DNA of 64,000 nt from Moringa oleifera (lineage: Eukaryota; Streptophyta; Magnoliopsida; Brassicales; Moringaceae), in assembly GCA_021397835.1 (NCBI GenBank), contig JAJFZO010000742.1, positions 2,861,001 through 2,925,000 on the forward strand, in the 5' to 3' direction. Positions 34,713 through 46,811 of the stretch are shown here, in pieces (positions within the stretch are counted from its first letter, which is position 1; every line of letters begins with the position of its first letter). The position numbers and the translations under genes were made by a program. Below the pieces are notes generated by a model. It saw nothing but the letters and a program-made list of their open reading frames with translations. It did no database searches and was not told the origin of the DNA.

Positions 34713-35009
34713 TCATTTATAGTAATGCCACTTTTTATCTATCTTTCATTAATTAAAGAGTATTTATAAGGTTGCTTAAGGTTGACTGGTAGAGACTGTA
34801 CGGTACAAGATTATGTTGTCGGAGTCATTTTGGAAAGCGACTAGTTCCAAGAGGGAAAGCTCCTAGTTTGGTTACAAAAAGCAAGTCGGTGAATTTCATG
34901 GATTATTTGTTGAAGTTTGATGTCAATGATGCCCAATGTGGTTGAATGTCTACATCCTTCCATGAGGTTCCCTTTTCACTACGTCAACAAAGACATGAAT
35001 TTTTCTTTT

Positions 35010-35930
35010 TCTATGCTATAAGAAAATAAATTTTTCTTCACGACTAAAAAAGATTTTTCTTCAGGGTTCTAAAAGTGTGAAGATTGAAGGTGTGAAGAAA
35101 GAGACAATTTTCTTCACATTTCATTAAAAATTTTCTTCATGGTTATGGAACTAAGAAAAAATGGTACTTAGCTTCACGATTCTATAGAGAATAGTGAAGA
35201 ATTTAAAAAATAATAATTTAATAAAATAATATAATATAATAAGAATAGTGAAGAATGATGCTCTTTCTTTACACTTCAAAAATTGTGAAGAAAATGTGTC
35301 CCTCTGTTTTGAGACCCTCATTCTACACAATTTTAGAACTGTGAAGAAAAATAATTTTTAATTGTGAAAAAAACTCTATTTTTTTGTGGTGTAGAAGCAG
35401 AAAATTTTATGTTTTTGTTATTGATCATGAAGAAATGTTTTATAAAAATATATAAAATTTATTTTTTAAAAATATAGTTAAATAATAATAAAATTAATAG
35501 AATAACCTTTCCTTAGGATTGACAATAGTGAAGAAAACTTTAAATTTTAAATAATTAAGTTTTATTTAAAATACCATATAATAAATAAACTTAATATGTG
35601 TTTACTTTTTTTCACAAATCCTTAAGCAACCGTGAAGAAAGATGTATGATTAAAAATATGTTAGTTATTAAATTATTATTTTATTAAGTTCTTCATGGTT
35701 CTCTATAAAACTGTGAAGATAAGTACCTTTTCTTCACGGTTCCACAGCCATAAAGAAAACTTTTAATGAAGCATGAAGGAAATTTTCCTTTCTTCATAAT
35801 TCAAAATAGTGAAAAAAAGTTATTCCTTTTTTCCCTGACTTTTATCATTCGCACTTTCAAAATCGTGAAGAAAAATCATTTTTAACCATGAAGAAAACTT
35901 TGTTTTTTAGCATAGAAGAAGAAAAATTCA
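35010..35930. mobile_element. Two Fb elements joined head to head
   Basis: Plus-oriented Fb (start TGCTATAAGAAAATAAATTT near 35,011) runs to about 35,245, then switches to a reverse Fb (35,250-35,930, with the end CTATTTTTTTGTGGTG near 35,370). This is the orientation switch that ends the large duplication. Confidence 0.65.
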
Positions 35931-36109
35931 TGATTTTTGTTAATTTAGTGAAAAAGAAACCTCATGAAAGGAAGTAAAGTCCTCACTTGACTATGTTGGG
36001 CATCATTGAGGTCAAACTCTAGCAAGTAATCCATGAAATTCACTTACTTACTTTGTGTAACTAAATCAATAGCTTTTTCTCATTAGAACCTAGTTGTACT
36101 CTAGTAATG

Positions 36110-36425
36110 ACTCCGACCAACATGCATCCATATTTTTCCCAATTGGCACCATTAACCTACAACCACCCTTATAGGTTGTGAGACCCCATTTCTGTGTATA
36201 TGATAGCTGTAAAATGGAGGGTAAATTCAATAATCCTTGTTAGACATGGAAACGGCATTGCAATTGTAATCTTTACAATAGAAGAAGCTTTGACTGGCTC
36301 ATCATCTTTATAATAACAGAAGAACCTTTTAAAAAGTTCTTGAAGCTTTGAAAAAGTTTCTGATACAACAACCGAAGCTTCTCTTAGCCTGCCAAGCAGG
36401 ATCTTCCTCTTAGTATATTATATAA
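36110..36425 (-). repeat. Block U, reverse copy
   Basis: Reverse complement of 7,430-7,760 (TTTCCCAATTGGCACCATTA; AACCGAAGCTTCTCTTAGCC), followed at 36,430-36,605 by one reversed ~200-bp tandem unit. Confidence 0.7.
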
Positions 36426-36661
36426 TGAGAGAGATTGCAACTACTTGATAAAGGGGAAAAAAAATAAAAAACTCCCAGCATTCGTTTACCCTCATCTTCT
36501 CGTGGTATTTTGAAGCTTCACAGGAAAGTAGCATTCAGTAATAGTCATTTATGTCATGTATCCTCATTTTTCAATACTATTTTTTATCATTAAGCCATGA
36601 TATCATACTATCTTATTGTATAGGAGATTGCAACCTACTCGAGGAAAACAAAAAAGAAAAA

Positions 36662-37440
36662 TAACATAGAAATGCTTTTTGTTCATGATCACTATCTTTA
36701 TATTGCCTTTTAGACAAGGACTCACTTTTGACATGAATGACGACATACCTCCAGGAGGATTAGTTATAGTGCAATAGGTTGCATTTATAATCAATGCCAT
36801 AACTACTGCTTAGGTATTGTGAGCATCACTTGATACATTGTTTCTCTTATGTGCTATTAATGTTACAAATAATTTTTGTAACATTGTCTCGTTTATTTAA
36901 TCTTGTGTTTCTTTGTATTTTGCGTCATTATGGTTAATCCTTCTAGGTCATCTCATCAAACTTTCAAGAGCTTCAAATCTACTATAGTTTACTACAATGT
37001 ATAGTAATCTCACCTTGACATGTCATAGCTCTTACACAATCACGGCAAGTTACAAGAAATTCAGCTAAAAGATTAAGGTATCCTTTTCCAACTAAAGACA
37101 AAGTAGTTACACCATTATATTCTATCATATGAATAATATTTTCATTCACTTTAATAAGCTTTATTGACATTTGGGTTTTTCCCATTTTGCAAAGCAAGGT
37201 CCATGGGGCTATTTTAGTTTAGCTTCCTAGCAAGTGATGGCTTTAAGTTGATCAATCTTCGTCATAAATTGAATCTGTCTTGTAGATATAGCTATATGCA
37301 GTGGAGTATTAATAAAAGTTAGATTCTAAATCTACTCCCAAAGATATGCATCCTCTCTAATCAGGACATACAACTCATCGATGTTATCGCATGAGTAGTA
37401 TTCCTCAACCTCTAAAACAAACTGAAAAATAATTCCCATA
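36662..37440 (-). pseudogene. PGG start plus ankyrin exon 1, NPPGG motif retained
   Basis: The minus frame 36,603-36,800 reads ALIINATYCTITNPPGGMSS then FMSKVSPCLKG: the only copy still showing the family's NPPGG signature. At 36,660 it is cut and joined to reversed flank. Upstream (36,960-37,440) lies exon 1: frame 36,982-37,197 gives MGKTQMSIKLIKVNENIIHM, NGVTTLSLVG, LLAEFLVTCRDCVRAM, and further right NIDELYVLIREDAYL. The last ankyrin repeat and linker between the two parts are missing. Clearly broken. Confidence 0.75.
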
Positions 37441-37648
37441 ATTTCTCTAGTAAATAAGAAGAAAATACTTCAAATCTTTATGATAAGGCCATAAAATATA
37501 TACATTAGCAGTTGCACATAGATTAAAGAATCAATAAAAAAATATAATAAATACACCTATGCAATATTGGTCAAGTGAGGACCTTTGCATCATCTCGTGA
37601 GGTTCTTCTTTCAATAAATCAACAAAAGTATGAATTTTTCTTCTTCTA

Positions 37649-38290
37649 CACCATAACAAAATAAAGTTTTCTTCACAATTGAAAAAAATTTTCTTCATGA
37701 TTATAAAAGTATGAATAATGTGGGTCTGAAGAAAAATGGACACCTTGTTTTTTATAGTTTTTGAATTGAGAAGAAAGGTATCTTTCTTCATGCTTCATTA
37801 AAAGTTTTTGTCATGGTATTGGAGCCATGAAGAAATGGTACTTTTGTTCACAATTCTGTAGAGAACCCTGAAAAAGAATTTACTTAAATAACAATTTAAT
37901 AAATAATATTTTTTTAATAATTTATCTTACTTCGTGGTTGCTTAAGAAACTATGAAAAAAGAGTAATCAAATATTAATTTTTATTTATTAAATAATATTT
38001 AAAACAATATTTAATTATTTAAAATTAAAAAAAATTTCACGATAGTTAACCATGAAGAAAAGTTAATGTATTAACATTTTTTATTATTTAATTATATTTT
38101 TAAAAATTAAATTTTATAATTTTAATTAAAACATTTCTTCACGACCAGTAATAAAAGCATGAATTTTTCTTCTAACAAATTAAATTTTTTTTCGTGGTTA
38201 AAAAAACTTTTCTTCATGGTTCTAAACGTGTAAAGAATAAGGATGTAAAGAAATATGGACACCTTTTCTTCACAGTTTTTGAATGATAAA
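37649..38290 (+). mobile_element. Fb element
   Basis: Starts CACCATAACAAAATAAAG; second unit near 38,172 (CTAACAAATTAAATTTTT), period about 520 bp. A minus 86-codon frame across its start is a shadow. Confidence 0.72.
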
Positions 38291-38297
38291 ACTTATG

Positions 38298-39056
38298 GAT
38301 CAACTAAAAGTAAAAACTGGAGGGATGTTGTCCTCTTTGGCTAAACCTTTCAAAGCTAGTTCATTTCTTGCTATTGCTCCATGTTTCTTATTCCAAAGAG
38401 GCTTCCACTAAAAATAAACAAAAATGTTGATCATATAAACCACACTTGGAGGAACAACCAACACTGTATAAAACCGATGATAATCATTTTGGAGATACGA
38501 CAACCATTGGAATGGTGTGGGATAAACCCAAGAATGCCCATGTTGTAACAAACAAATCAGTAAAATGACCACTTGAGAGGAAAATAGGTGGAAGAATAAA
38601 TGTCATCAATAAGGTAAATGTGTTTAAAGTCTTGATGACATAGGATTTTTTTTTTATTTGGCTCATGACCACTACCTCCATATTATTGTCAAGAAGAGGA
38701 CTCACTTTTGACGTGAATGACAAAACACCTCCATGAGGATTGATTGGAATTGTTAGGTTGATGTTATAATAAGTGTTATAACTACGATTAAGCCATTGTG
38801 AGTATCACTTGATAATGTTACGAGATGTTGATATAAGGTGATTTTTGATCTCAAGAAATCAGTTAAAGTTAAATTATTAAGAAGGGATGTAGTTCTCAAA
38901 CCTCTAGCATTGCCTAACATAATCCTAATCTCTCTATTAGTTTCCTCTTCCTAGCCTTATGAGATATCTAAAGTTGTCAAACCCCTCCTATTTCTTTTAT
39001 TCTTGTTAATTGTCCAATGTCCAACTAATATAATCTTACTTTTTAAAAAAACTAAC
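38298..39056 (-). pseudogene. PGG-exon pseudogene (short module)
   Basis: The minus frame 38,484-38,723 reads MSFTSKVSPLLDNNMEVVVM, KTLNTFTLLMTFILPPIF, SSGHFTDLFVTTWAFLGLSH, TIPMVVVSPK: the post-PGG part with two membrane helices. Shifts lie on both sides. The N-terminal repeat (38,900-39,000) is recognisable in DNA only. Confidence 0.75.
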
Positions 39057-39093
39057 AATATTTCTTTCATTGATAATAACGCAACTTTATATA

Positions 39094-39114
39094 TGTGTGT
39101 GTGTGTGTGTGTGT
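39094..39114 (+). repeat. (TG)n microsatellite
   Basis: About ten TG units in the intron position where other modules have ATATATA. Confidence 0.9.
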
Positions 39115-39139
39115 CTCTACATATTTCAATAATTCAAGA

Positions 39140-39403
39140 GTAATTTATGAGCTTTCCTCATGTTGATTGCTAGACACTATAAGGTGCAAGATTGTGTTAC
39201 CAGGGTCATTGTCGAAAAGTAATAGGGTTTCAAGTAGAAAAGCTCCTAATATAATTAAACGAAGAAAATCTATGAATTTCGTGGATTTCTTATTGGAGTT
39301 TGATCTCAATGTTGCCCAGCATGGTCAAGTGAGGACCTATGCTTCCTTCTGTGAGATTCCTCTTTCATAGAATCAACAAAAAGCTTTAATTTTTCTTTTA
39401 CTG
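39140..39403 (+). other. Spacer I
   Basis: Open plus frame 39,167-39,370 (TIRCKIVLPGSLSKSN, NFVDFLLEFDLNVAQHGQVR). Joins directly to the Fb start. Confidence 0.5.
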
Positions 39404-40135
39404 CACTACTAGAAAATAGAGTTTTCTTCATGGTTAAAAAAAACTTTTCTTTACTATTCTAAAAGTGTAAAAAATGACTGTGTAGATAAAGGTGGACACA
39501 TTTTTTTCATCATTTTTGAACTATGAATAAAAAGTAACGGTGAAGAAAATGTATCTTTCTTCATGCTTATTAAAATTTTTCTTCATGGTTATGAAACAAT
39601 GAAGAAAGGATACATAGAATGGTGAAGAAGACATTATAAAATAATAATTTAATAAAATAAGATATTTCAAGATAATATTTGTTTTTCAACAATATTTCGT
39701 TCTTCATGGTTGCTTATGGAACTGCAAAGAAAGAGTAATCAACTATTAATTTTTATTTGACTAAATAATTTTTAAATAATATTTAATTATTTAAAATTGA
39801 ATGTTTTCTTCATAATTGTCAACTGTGGAGAAAACTTGTTGTATTAATTTTTTTTATTGTTTAATTATATTTTTTATAAATTAAATTTTATAATTTTAAA
39901 TAAAATATTGTTTCACTATTGATAACACAAGTATGAATTTTTCTTCTTCTATATTGTAAAAAAAATAGAGTTTTTTCTCAATGGTTAAAAAAGACTTTTC
40001 TTCCTGGTTCTAAAAATGGGTGAATAATGATGTGATGAAAGAGAGACACAATTTCTTTATGGTTTTGGAAGTCTGAACTAATGGCATCTTTCTTCACTCT
40101 TCATTAAAAATTTTCTTCACAGTTGTTAACTACTG
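39404..40135 (+). mobile_element. Fb element
   Basis: Starts CACTACTAGAAAATAGAG; second start near 39,951. Ends TTCACAGTTGTTAACTACTG before the PGG stop region. Full two-unit form, about 730 bp. Confidence 0.78.
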
Positions 40136-40151
40136 ATAAATAAAACTGATG

Positions 40152-40887
40152 AATCAACTAAATGCTAGAACTAGAGGGACATTGTCCTCGTTGGTTAAAC
40201 CTTCTAATGCGAGTTCACTTCTTGCTATTGCTCCATGTTTTTAGTCCCAAATAGGCTTCCACTTAAAATAAAAAACAAAAATACTAATATCATATAAATC
40301 ATGCTTGGCGAACAACCAAAGCAGTATATAATTAAAAAGAATCCTTTTGAAGATACAACAATTATTGATATGGTGTGGGATAAACTCAAAAATGCCAATG
40401 TTCTAAGAAACAAACCAGTAAAATCATCACTTGAACGGAAAAGAGCTTAAAGAATAAGTGTCATCCATAAGGAAAATGTCTTGAAAGACTATGTGACATT
40501 TAAATGTTTTCTATTCATGACCATGTCCTTCATATTGCTTTAAAGATGAGGACTTACTTTTGACTTGAATGAAGACACACCTTTAGAAGGACCGTTTGTA
40601 GTTTTATAGGTTACTGTTATATTCAGTGCATCAATTAGTACGGTATGTGAGCATTAATTAATACATTATTCAGAGTGATCTTTGATCTCAAGAAATCAAT
40701 TAAAGATGAAACATTGGGAAGAGAGGCAGCTCTTAAACCTCTAGCACTACTTAACCTATTCTGGTCTCTTTGTTGGTTTTCTTTTCCTTATTATGTGAGA
40801 AATCCAAAGTTGTTAAACCCCTCTTGTTTTTGATATTCTTGTTAACATTCCAATGTTCAATTAATAATCTTACTCTTTCAATAACTA
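40152..40887 (-). pseudogene. PGG-exon pseudogene (short module)
   Basis: Minus-strand remnant. Frame 40,225-40,413 covers FLRTLAFLSLSHTISIIVVS, SKGFFLIIYCFGCSPSMIYM. The remaining exon (40,414-40,887) is shifted, and part of the first PGG helix is lost near 40,640-40,670. Last minus-strand copy before the cluster reverses; followed by a spacer I fragment (to about 41,080). Confidence 0.72.
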
Positions 40888-41428
40888 AAAATATTTCATT
40901 CATTAATAATAATGCAATTTTTTTAATATATCTTTGTTGATTAAAAAGTACTTATGAGCTTACATGATGTTGATTGGTAAACACTACAAGATGTAAGACT
41001 ATGTTGCTAGAGTCATTGCCAGGGAGCAACTATATCTTAAAAAAAGAAGTTCTTGATTTAGTTACACAAAGCATGACAAGTAATGTGAGAAAGTCATTTT
41101 TTTTTTCATGGAGAAAAGTCATTTTTTTTTCTTATAGTGAGATATTTTAGAACTTAAAAACTCTACATATCATATTTCATTTAGCTTCATCCCATCTCTC
41201 CTCACACAGATTAATATTCTCGTTCTAAAAAGTTTCTACCAATAATTCTTTATCACCTTTCTTCTTTTATGGCTTGCAAATTGATTTGGGTTGTAAGAAC
41301 ACGATAATTCCTTAAATTCTCTTTTCATCGAGAAAGCATCGTACTCACTGACCATTTAATTTTACTTTTCGAAAAAGCCTACAGGATTTGTTGCTGCATT
41401 CTCGTTTCATTCAGTGACATTTCTTGAT

Positions 41429-42630
41429 CACTACAACAAAATAACCTTTTATTCACAGCTTTAAATGACTTTTGTTCACAGTTCTAAAACTGTGGACTAT
41501 TTCAACGTGAACAAAAGTCGGTTAGAATAGTTCACAGTTCTAAAACTGTGAATAAAACATACTTTAGTTTACAGTTCATTAATGTTTTATTCACAGTTCT
41601 AAAACTGTGAATAAAACTAACTTTAGTTCACAGTGCATTAATGGTCTATTCATAATTCTAGAACTGTGAATAAAACAACTTTAGTTCACAGTTCATTAAT
41701 GTTTTATTCACAGTTCTAAAACTGTGAATAAAACTCTATTAGTTCACTATTCATTAAAGTTTTATTCACCCAGATCTGGAACCCCTTACCCAGATCTGGA
41801 ACTCCCAACCCAGATTTGGAACCCCTCACTCAAGAACTCCCATCCCAGATTCGAGACCCCATACATCTAAATCTGGGACCTTAATAAACATTTCAAACCC
41901 TAGAACAAATCTAAAATTCCGATGAAAATAAAACCATGCACATATCTAGAATCCCAATGAAAGGAGAACCACATCCAGATTTGAGCTTAAAACTAATGAA
42001 ACTAAAAGCAAAAAATCAAAGAATAATAATTTTTATATTTTAACAAAGAAGATAAGCACATAATTTTGAGAGAAATGATTAAACTTACCAAGAAAAAGAG
42101 ATGAGATTCAAGCTGCCAGTTGTGAAACCTAAAAGTAAGCAGAACCACGCACACTCTTAATCCTTTCATTGCAAATAGTTAGGCCGATCGGAGTCTAATT
42201 TGCACATCTAGAACTCGGAGAGGCTCTCCCTATAGTATGCACTTCATACCTAATATTTACCACCTGAAGAATCAATGAAGTTTATCCTGAGCAAGTGGAG
42301 TAAAAGAATGAATGAAGTTTATGAATCTTTTTAGAGAAGATGTAGGACTTTTATTCACAGTTGTAGCCATAATTGTGAATAAAGACTTTTATTCACAGTT
42401 ATGGCTACAATTGTGAATAAAAGTTTCGAATTCTTTTGAACTTTTATTCACAGTTATGGTAAAAATATGAATAAAAGATAACTTTTGCTCATAGTTATAA
42501 ACATTACTGTGAACAAAAATGCCTTTATTCACAGTTTTAATAAAAACTGTGAATAAATCTTCCTTTATTCACAGTTGTTATTAAAACTGTAAACTATTTA
42601 GTGTAAACTAATCCCATTTTTGTTTTAGTG
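41429..42630 (+). mobile_element. Non-autonomous CACTA transposon, complete, 1,202 bp
   Basis: Ends CACTACAACAAAATAACC and CCCATTTTTGTTTTAGTG are inverted copies of each other. The flanking 3-bp target duplication GAT is at 41,426-41,428 and 42,631-42,633, the length expected for CACTA. Subterminal palindromic words TTTTATTCACAGTT/AACTGTGAATAAAA are frequent in both ends (41,450-41,770 and 42,350-42,600). The middle (41,770-42,340) has repeated CCCAGATCTGGAAC and no transposase frame. The tandem paralogue near 43,678 shows the empty site. Confidence 0.92.
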
Positions 42631-42712
42631 GATCATTAATATTTACAAGATTCACATAAGAGTAGAGTTCTTGGATTGCTCAATAATAATTCTTGGTCAC
42701 CTTAGATTTTAT

Positions 42713-43008
42713 ATGCTATAAGAGGGAAAAAAAATGCTTTCTTCACAGTTAAAAAGGTTTTTCTTGATTCTAAAAGTGTGAAGAGTAAGGATTTGAAGAA
42801 AAATAGGTACCTTTTCTTCATGTTTTTTAACCTGTGAAGAGAGACTTTAATGAAACATGAAGAAAGTTACCTTTTCTTCATATGTTAAAAACCATAAAAA
42901 AAAAAAATATATCTTCCTCTTCTTTTACACATCTTGACTTTTCACACTTTTAGCATCATGAAGAAAAACTTTTTTTGACCATAAAGAAAGCACTTTTTTC
43001 TCATAGTG
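42713..43008. mobile_element. Short foldback element related to Fb
   Basis: About 296 bp. The start (CTATAAGAGGGAAAAAAAATGC) and end (GCACTTTTTTCTCATAGTG) are inverted to each other, with TTCTTCAC words inside. Possibly an Fb derivative. Confidence 0.6.
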
Positions 43009-43392
43009 GGACATTTTACAACTTATCAATGATTGTCTTTTTACTTATTTTCTTTTGGTCCCTTGATTAAGGAGTGGCTTCTTACCGTCCCATGTAATAG
43101 GCTTCTTATCTTTGCTCTTGATTTGAAATGGCACTTTTAACATGCTTTTTTTTTTTAACAAATTGGAGCCTATGTTGGTGCTTATAGAGCTACAAAATTT
43201 GGGCAAATTCGTCAACGCTTGGTGGATATGAAAGCAATGCTAAAACAATAGCAAATATGAGGCTTACCTTTATTGCCCATCCTTACAATAGCTGAAGCTT
43301 GTCAAAAACTCCTACTTGTACAAAAGATGAAGCTTCTCGAAAGCTCTTAACTAACTAGCTTCTTCCTCTTTTAATATAAAAGACAAAGATTA

Positions 43393-44340
43393 GGGGATAA
43401 AAGAAACTTTGATTTCATCTTTCATTCAACCTCATCTCTATCTCTTCCTCACACATATTACTATTCCTACTCTAAGAATTTTATACCAAAACTTGTTTCT
43501 CACCCTCTACTTTTATGACTTGCAAACTAATTTGAGCTTTAAGAACATGGTAACAATCATACCTTTGATTTTCTTTCCATCGAGAAGGCATCATACTGAT
43601 TGATCGCTCAATCTTGCTTTTAAGGCACTTATAAGATTCCCCCTAGCACATTCTTATGTCATTCAATGACACTTCTTGGTCATTAGTGTTTGTACAGTTG
43701 ACGAAAAAGCAATGTTCTTGGATTGCACGTATACTGCAAGAAAAAAAGCTTTTTTCTTGGTTGAAAAAGGTTTTTCTTCATGGTTATAAAAGTATGAAAA
43801 GTATGGATGTGAAAAAAAGAGGGTTATCTTTTCTTCATAATTTTTGACTTGTGAAGAAAGATACTATATTTATACAAGTCAAAAATCTAGAAGAAAAGGT
43901 GCTTTTCTTGACATCCTTACTCTTCACACTTTTAAAACCATGGAAAAAACACCTTTTTTAATAGTGAGAAAGCCCTTTTTTTTTTCCTCTCAATGGGATA
44001 TTTTACAACTTCTCAGTGATTGCTTTTTTACTCATTTTCTCTTGCTCCCTTGATCATAGGGCACCTTTTTACCATGCTTTGTAACAGGTTTCTTGTCTTT
44101 ATTAATGGTTTGAAAGACACCTTTAATATGCTCTTTTTTTTCAATTTGTAAAAGCCCATACCAATGCATACCAAAGCTACAGAATTGAGGTAGATTCATT
44201 AACCTTTGATGGATATGAAAATGATGCTAAAGAGTAGCCAATAGAAGGTTAATCTTTCTCATTCATCTTTACAACAACCAAAGCTTCTTGAAGGTTCTTA
44301 GTGGTACATGGCTAGTTTTCATAGTTTTTAGTATCTTTGT
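43393..44340. repeat. Block V, tandem unit 2 (empty site)
   Basis: Paralogue of unit 1 without the CACTA insertion: at 43,671-43,690 it reads CTTCTTGGTCATTAGTG in one piece. No gene supported; the 64-codon plus frame at 43,409 lacks motifs. Confidence 0.6.
43735..43990. mobile_element. Short foldback element, copy 2
   Basis: Inserted at the same place in unit 2 as 42,713-43,008 in unit 1. Ends are TACTGCAAGAAAAAAAGC and a matching reversed T-rich end near 43,980. Confidence 0.55.
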
Positions 44341-44381
44341 AGCCAATCCATCCAAGCCATCCCACTAGAACTTCAAATTTG

Positions 44382-44860
44382 TTATTTCTCACTATAAATG
44401 TGCATAGTAGTTTCACTTAGAATTGCCACATCTCTTATACAATTAGGGCAAGTTAAAAGAAATTTAACTAAATGATCAAGCTTTTCATCATCAAATAGAG
44501 AATATAAAGGAGTCACACACTCTTTTCCTTTCACATGAGTGAGATGTTCATCTACTCTCAAAAGCCCTATCGCTATTTGGGTTTGCCCATTTTGCAAAGT
44601 AAGCTACATGAGGCTAAACTTATATTAGTTTCGCTTCTTGACAAATGATGGCTTCAAGTTCATCTTCTCCCTTGCAAAGCCAACCTATCCTATAGTGGCA
44701 ACTAGATGCAGTGAAGTATCAAGAAAAGATACCTCATTAATGTGCTCTAAGAGAAATGCATCCCCTCTAATTAGGGAATACAACTCATTGATATTGCTCG
44801 CATGAGTAGCATCCTTTAACCTCTTATTCATACTAAAAAGAAATTCTTACTATTTCTCTA
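44382..44860 (-). pseudogene. Ankyrin exon 1 pseudogene
   Basis: Frame 44,382-44,597 gives QNGQTQIAIGLLRVDEHLTH, GKECVTPLYSLFDDEKLDHL, VKFLLTCPNCIRDVA: two ankyrin repeats with the typical TPL start. The DNA further right encodes NINELYSLIRGDAFLLEHIN then FLDTSLHLVATIG with stops. No matching exon 2 lies downstream on the minus strand (43,400-44,380 is block V), so this exon is orphaned. Confidence 0.78.
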
Positions 44861-44899
44861 GTAAATGAAAGAGAAATATATCAAGTCTTTATTACAAGG

Positions 44900-45830
44900 C
44901 CACAAAACATATGCATTTACAATTACCCATTAACCAATGGATCAAAAAGAAAAGTGCAATAAATTTACCTATGCATAATTGGCAACAAATAAGCACTCAG
45001 TAATTGAGTTACTTTTTACCTTTCTAAATCATCCTTTCACTATATGTTCATGATCTCATCCAAGGACTTTTTTCTTATTGTTTAATTAAATCTTTTTTCC
45101 TTTTTAGAAGATCTACTAAACTGTTGTTCTCTTTCTTCATTCAAATCATATAATCCACATGTCTTTATCAAATTAAAGTCTACCCCTGCCATTACATTTG
45201 AATTTATCATTTGCACATCACTTTCATCATATGCCTACGGATGTATACACACCACGGCATCAACGGCTTCATATACTTCACATGACTAAACTATCACTAC
45301 CTTTCACTCTATGCCCCTTGCACACTCACATTACATCATTAATTACACCCTTACACACTCACATTACATCATTAATTACACCCTTACACACATAAGCATG
45401 CAAGAATAGGATGGCATGAAATTAAGGCTACTTAAAAGATAACCAAGAAGTACTTTCGAAAAATTTTACACTCTTACATAAAAAACCATCCATACATGAG
45501 GTTATATGAAATCAAAGCTGACTAAGAACTATTACCGAGCAATCCAAAAATGATTATTTTTCATGAATCTTACAAATACTGATGATCAAGGAGGATCGCC
45601 AAATGATCCAAGAATGTGGCAGCACGAATCTTATAGGTGCTCTAACAGCCATAGAATATAATGATTTCTAGAAAGAAAGAGAGGCTGAGGAAAGATCACT
45701 GTCATATTCTTACAACTCCAATTGGTTTGTAAGTCATAAAAGAATAGAGGTAAGGAAGAATTCTCAACAGAAGTTTCTTAGAGTAGAAATATCAATCTAT
45801 GTGAAAAGATGGAGACAAGGCTAAATGAAA
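44900..45830. other. 5'-flank block of the ankyrin module
   Basis: Collinear with 11,846-12,550. Joined near 45,830 (GGCTAAATGAAATATTG) to a plus-strand PGG exon. Contains a 33-bp tandem pair and no gene. Confidence 0.55.
45321..45386 (+). repeat. 33-bp tandem duplication
   Basis: Two perfect copies starting CACACTCACATTACATC at 45,321 and 45,354. The paralogous flank at 12,100 has one. Confidence 0.85.
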
Positions 45831-45840
45831 TATTGTTTAT

Positions 45841-46601
45841 TTGTAAAAGAGTAAGATTATTAATTGAAAATTGGAAAGTTAACAAGAATAAAAGAAATAG
45901 GAAGGGTTTGAAAACTTTAGATACCTCACAAGGGTAGGACGAGGAAGCTAATAGAGAAATTAGGATTATGTTAAGTTGTGCTAGAGGTTTAAGAGTTACC
46001 TTTCTTCCTAATGATTCAACTTTAATTGATTTCTTAAGATCAGAGATCACAATGTATCAACATCTTGTAACATTAATAGCTTATAGGAGAAACAATGTGT
46101 AAGTGATACTCATAATGTCATAGTAATAATTATAGCATTTTTCATAATAACAACCTAACAACTCTAATCAGTCTTCCTAGAGTTGTGGCATCATTCATGT
46201 CAAAATTGAGTCCTCATCTTAATAACAATATAAAGATAGTGGTAATGAACAAAAAAAAATTTTGTGCCATCTAGACTTAAACACATTTACTTTCTTAATG
46301 ACATTTATTCTTTAACCTCTTTTTCTCCCAAGTGGTCATTTTACTAGTTATTTGTTATGACATATGCATTCATAGGTTTATCCCATACCATTCCAATTGT
46401 TGTCATATCTCCAAAATGATTCTCATCAGTTATATACAAAATTGGTTGTTCTCTTATGAATGGTTTATATGATCAGCATTTTTGTTTATTTTTAGTGGAA
46501 GTCTCTTTGGAATAAGAAACATGGAGCAATAGCAAAAAGTAAACTGGCTTTGGAAGGTTTAGCCAGAAAGGATGACATTCCTCTAGTTCTTACTTTTAGT
46601 T
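45841..46601 (+). pseudogene. PGG-exon pseudogene, plus-strand copy
   Basis: Close paralogue of 12,740-13,416, with the same shifted PGG site (CCTAACAACTCTAATCAG near 46,155). The linker reads GLRVTFLPNDSTLIDFLRSE near 45,990 and the first PGG helix is degraded by added stops. The minus frame 45,778-46,050 is a shadow. Ends near 46,600 at Fb. Confidence 0.72.
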
Positions 46602-46614
46602 TATGCATAAGTTT

Positions 46615-46753
46615 TATTCGTCACTAGTTAACAACCATGAAGAAAGCCTTTAATGAAAGGTGAAGAAAGATAACTTTTCTTCGCACTTCTTGTGAAGAAA
46701 ATGTATTAACCTTTCTTTACATCCTTATTCTTAACACTTTTAGAATCATGAAG

Positions 46754-46755
<2 letters not shown>
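46615..46755 (-). mobile_element. Fb element fragment
   Basis: Same truncated piece as 19,025-19,172, ending at an (AT)n run (46,756-46,782). Confidence 0.65.

Positions 46756-46782
<27 letters not shown>
46756..46782. repeat. (AT)n microsatellite
   Basis: About 13 units; the longer homologue of 19,177-19,196. Confidence 0.9.
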
Positions 46783-46784
<2 letters not shown>

Positions 46785-46811
46785 TAGACATTATCAATGA
46801 ATTAAATATTA

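Larger units (their letters stand above)
26315..35150. repeat. Segmental duplication, copy 2 (partner 2,011-10,514)
   Basis: Direct repeat of copy 1. It keeps the full PGG exon at 32,412-33,174 that copy 1 has lost, and it carries an extra ~300 bp at 26,418-26,717 without a recognisable gene. The right limit is where 35,150 (GGAACTAAGAAAAAATGG) departs from copy 1 at 10,515. Confidence 0.85.
41150..43340. repeat. Block V, tandem unit 1 (holds CACTA insertion)
   Basis: Without the 1.2-kb insertion it parallels 43,393-44,340: CATCTCTCCTCACACAGATT, TTCTTGGATTGC, a short foldback element, GGGACATTTTACAACTTATC, and a U-like part. No gene supported. Confidence 0.6.

Noticed and set aside
45778..46050. 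90-codon minus ORF
   Set aside because: It is the opposite strand of a plus-strand PGG exon, whose family residues are clearly on the plus strand.
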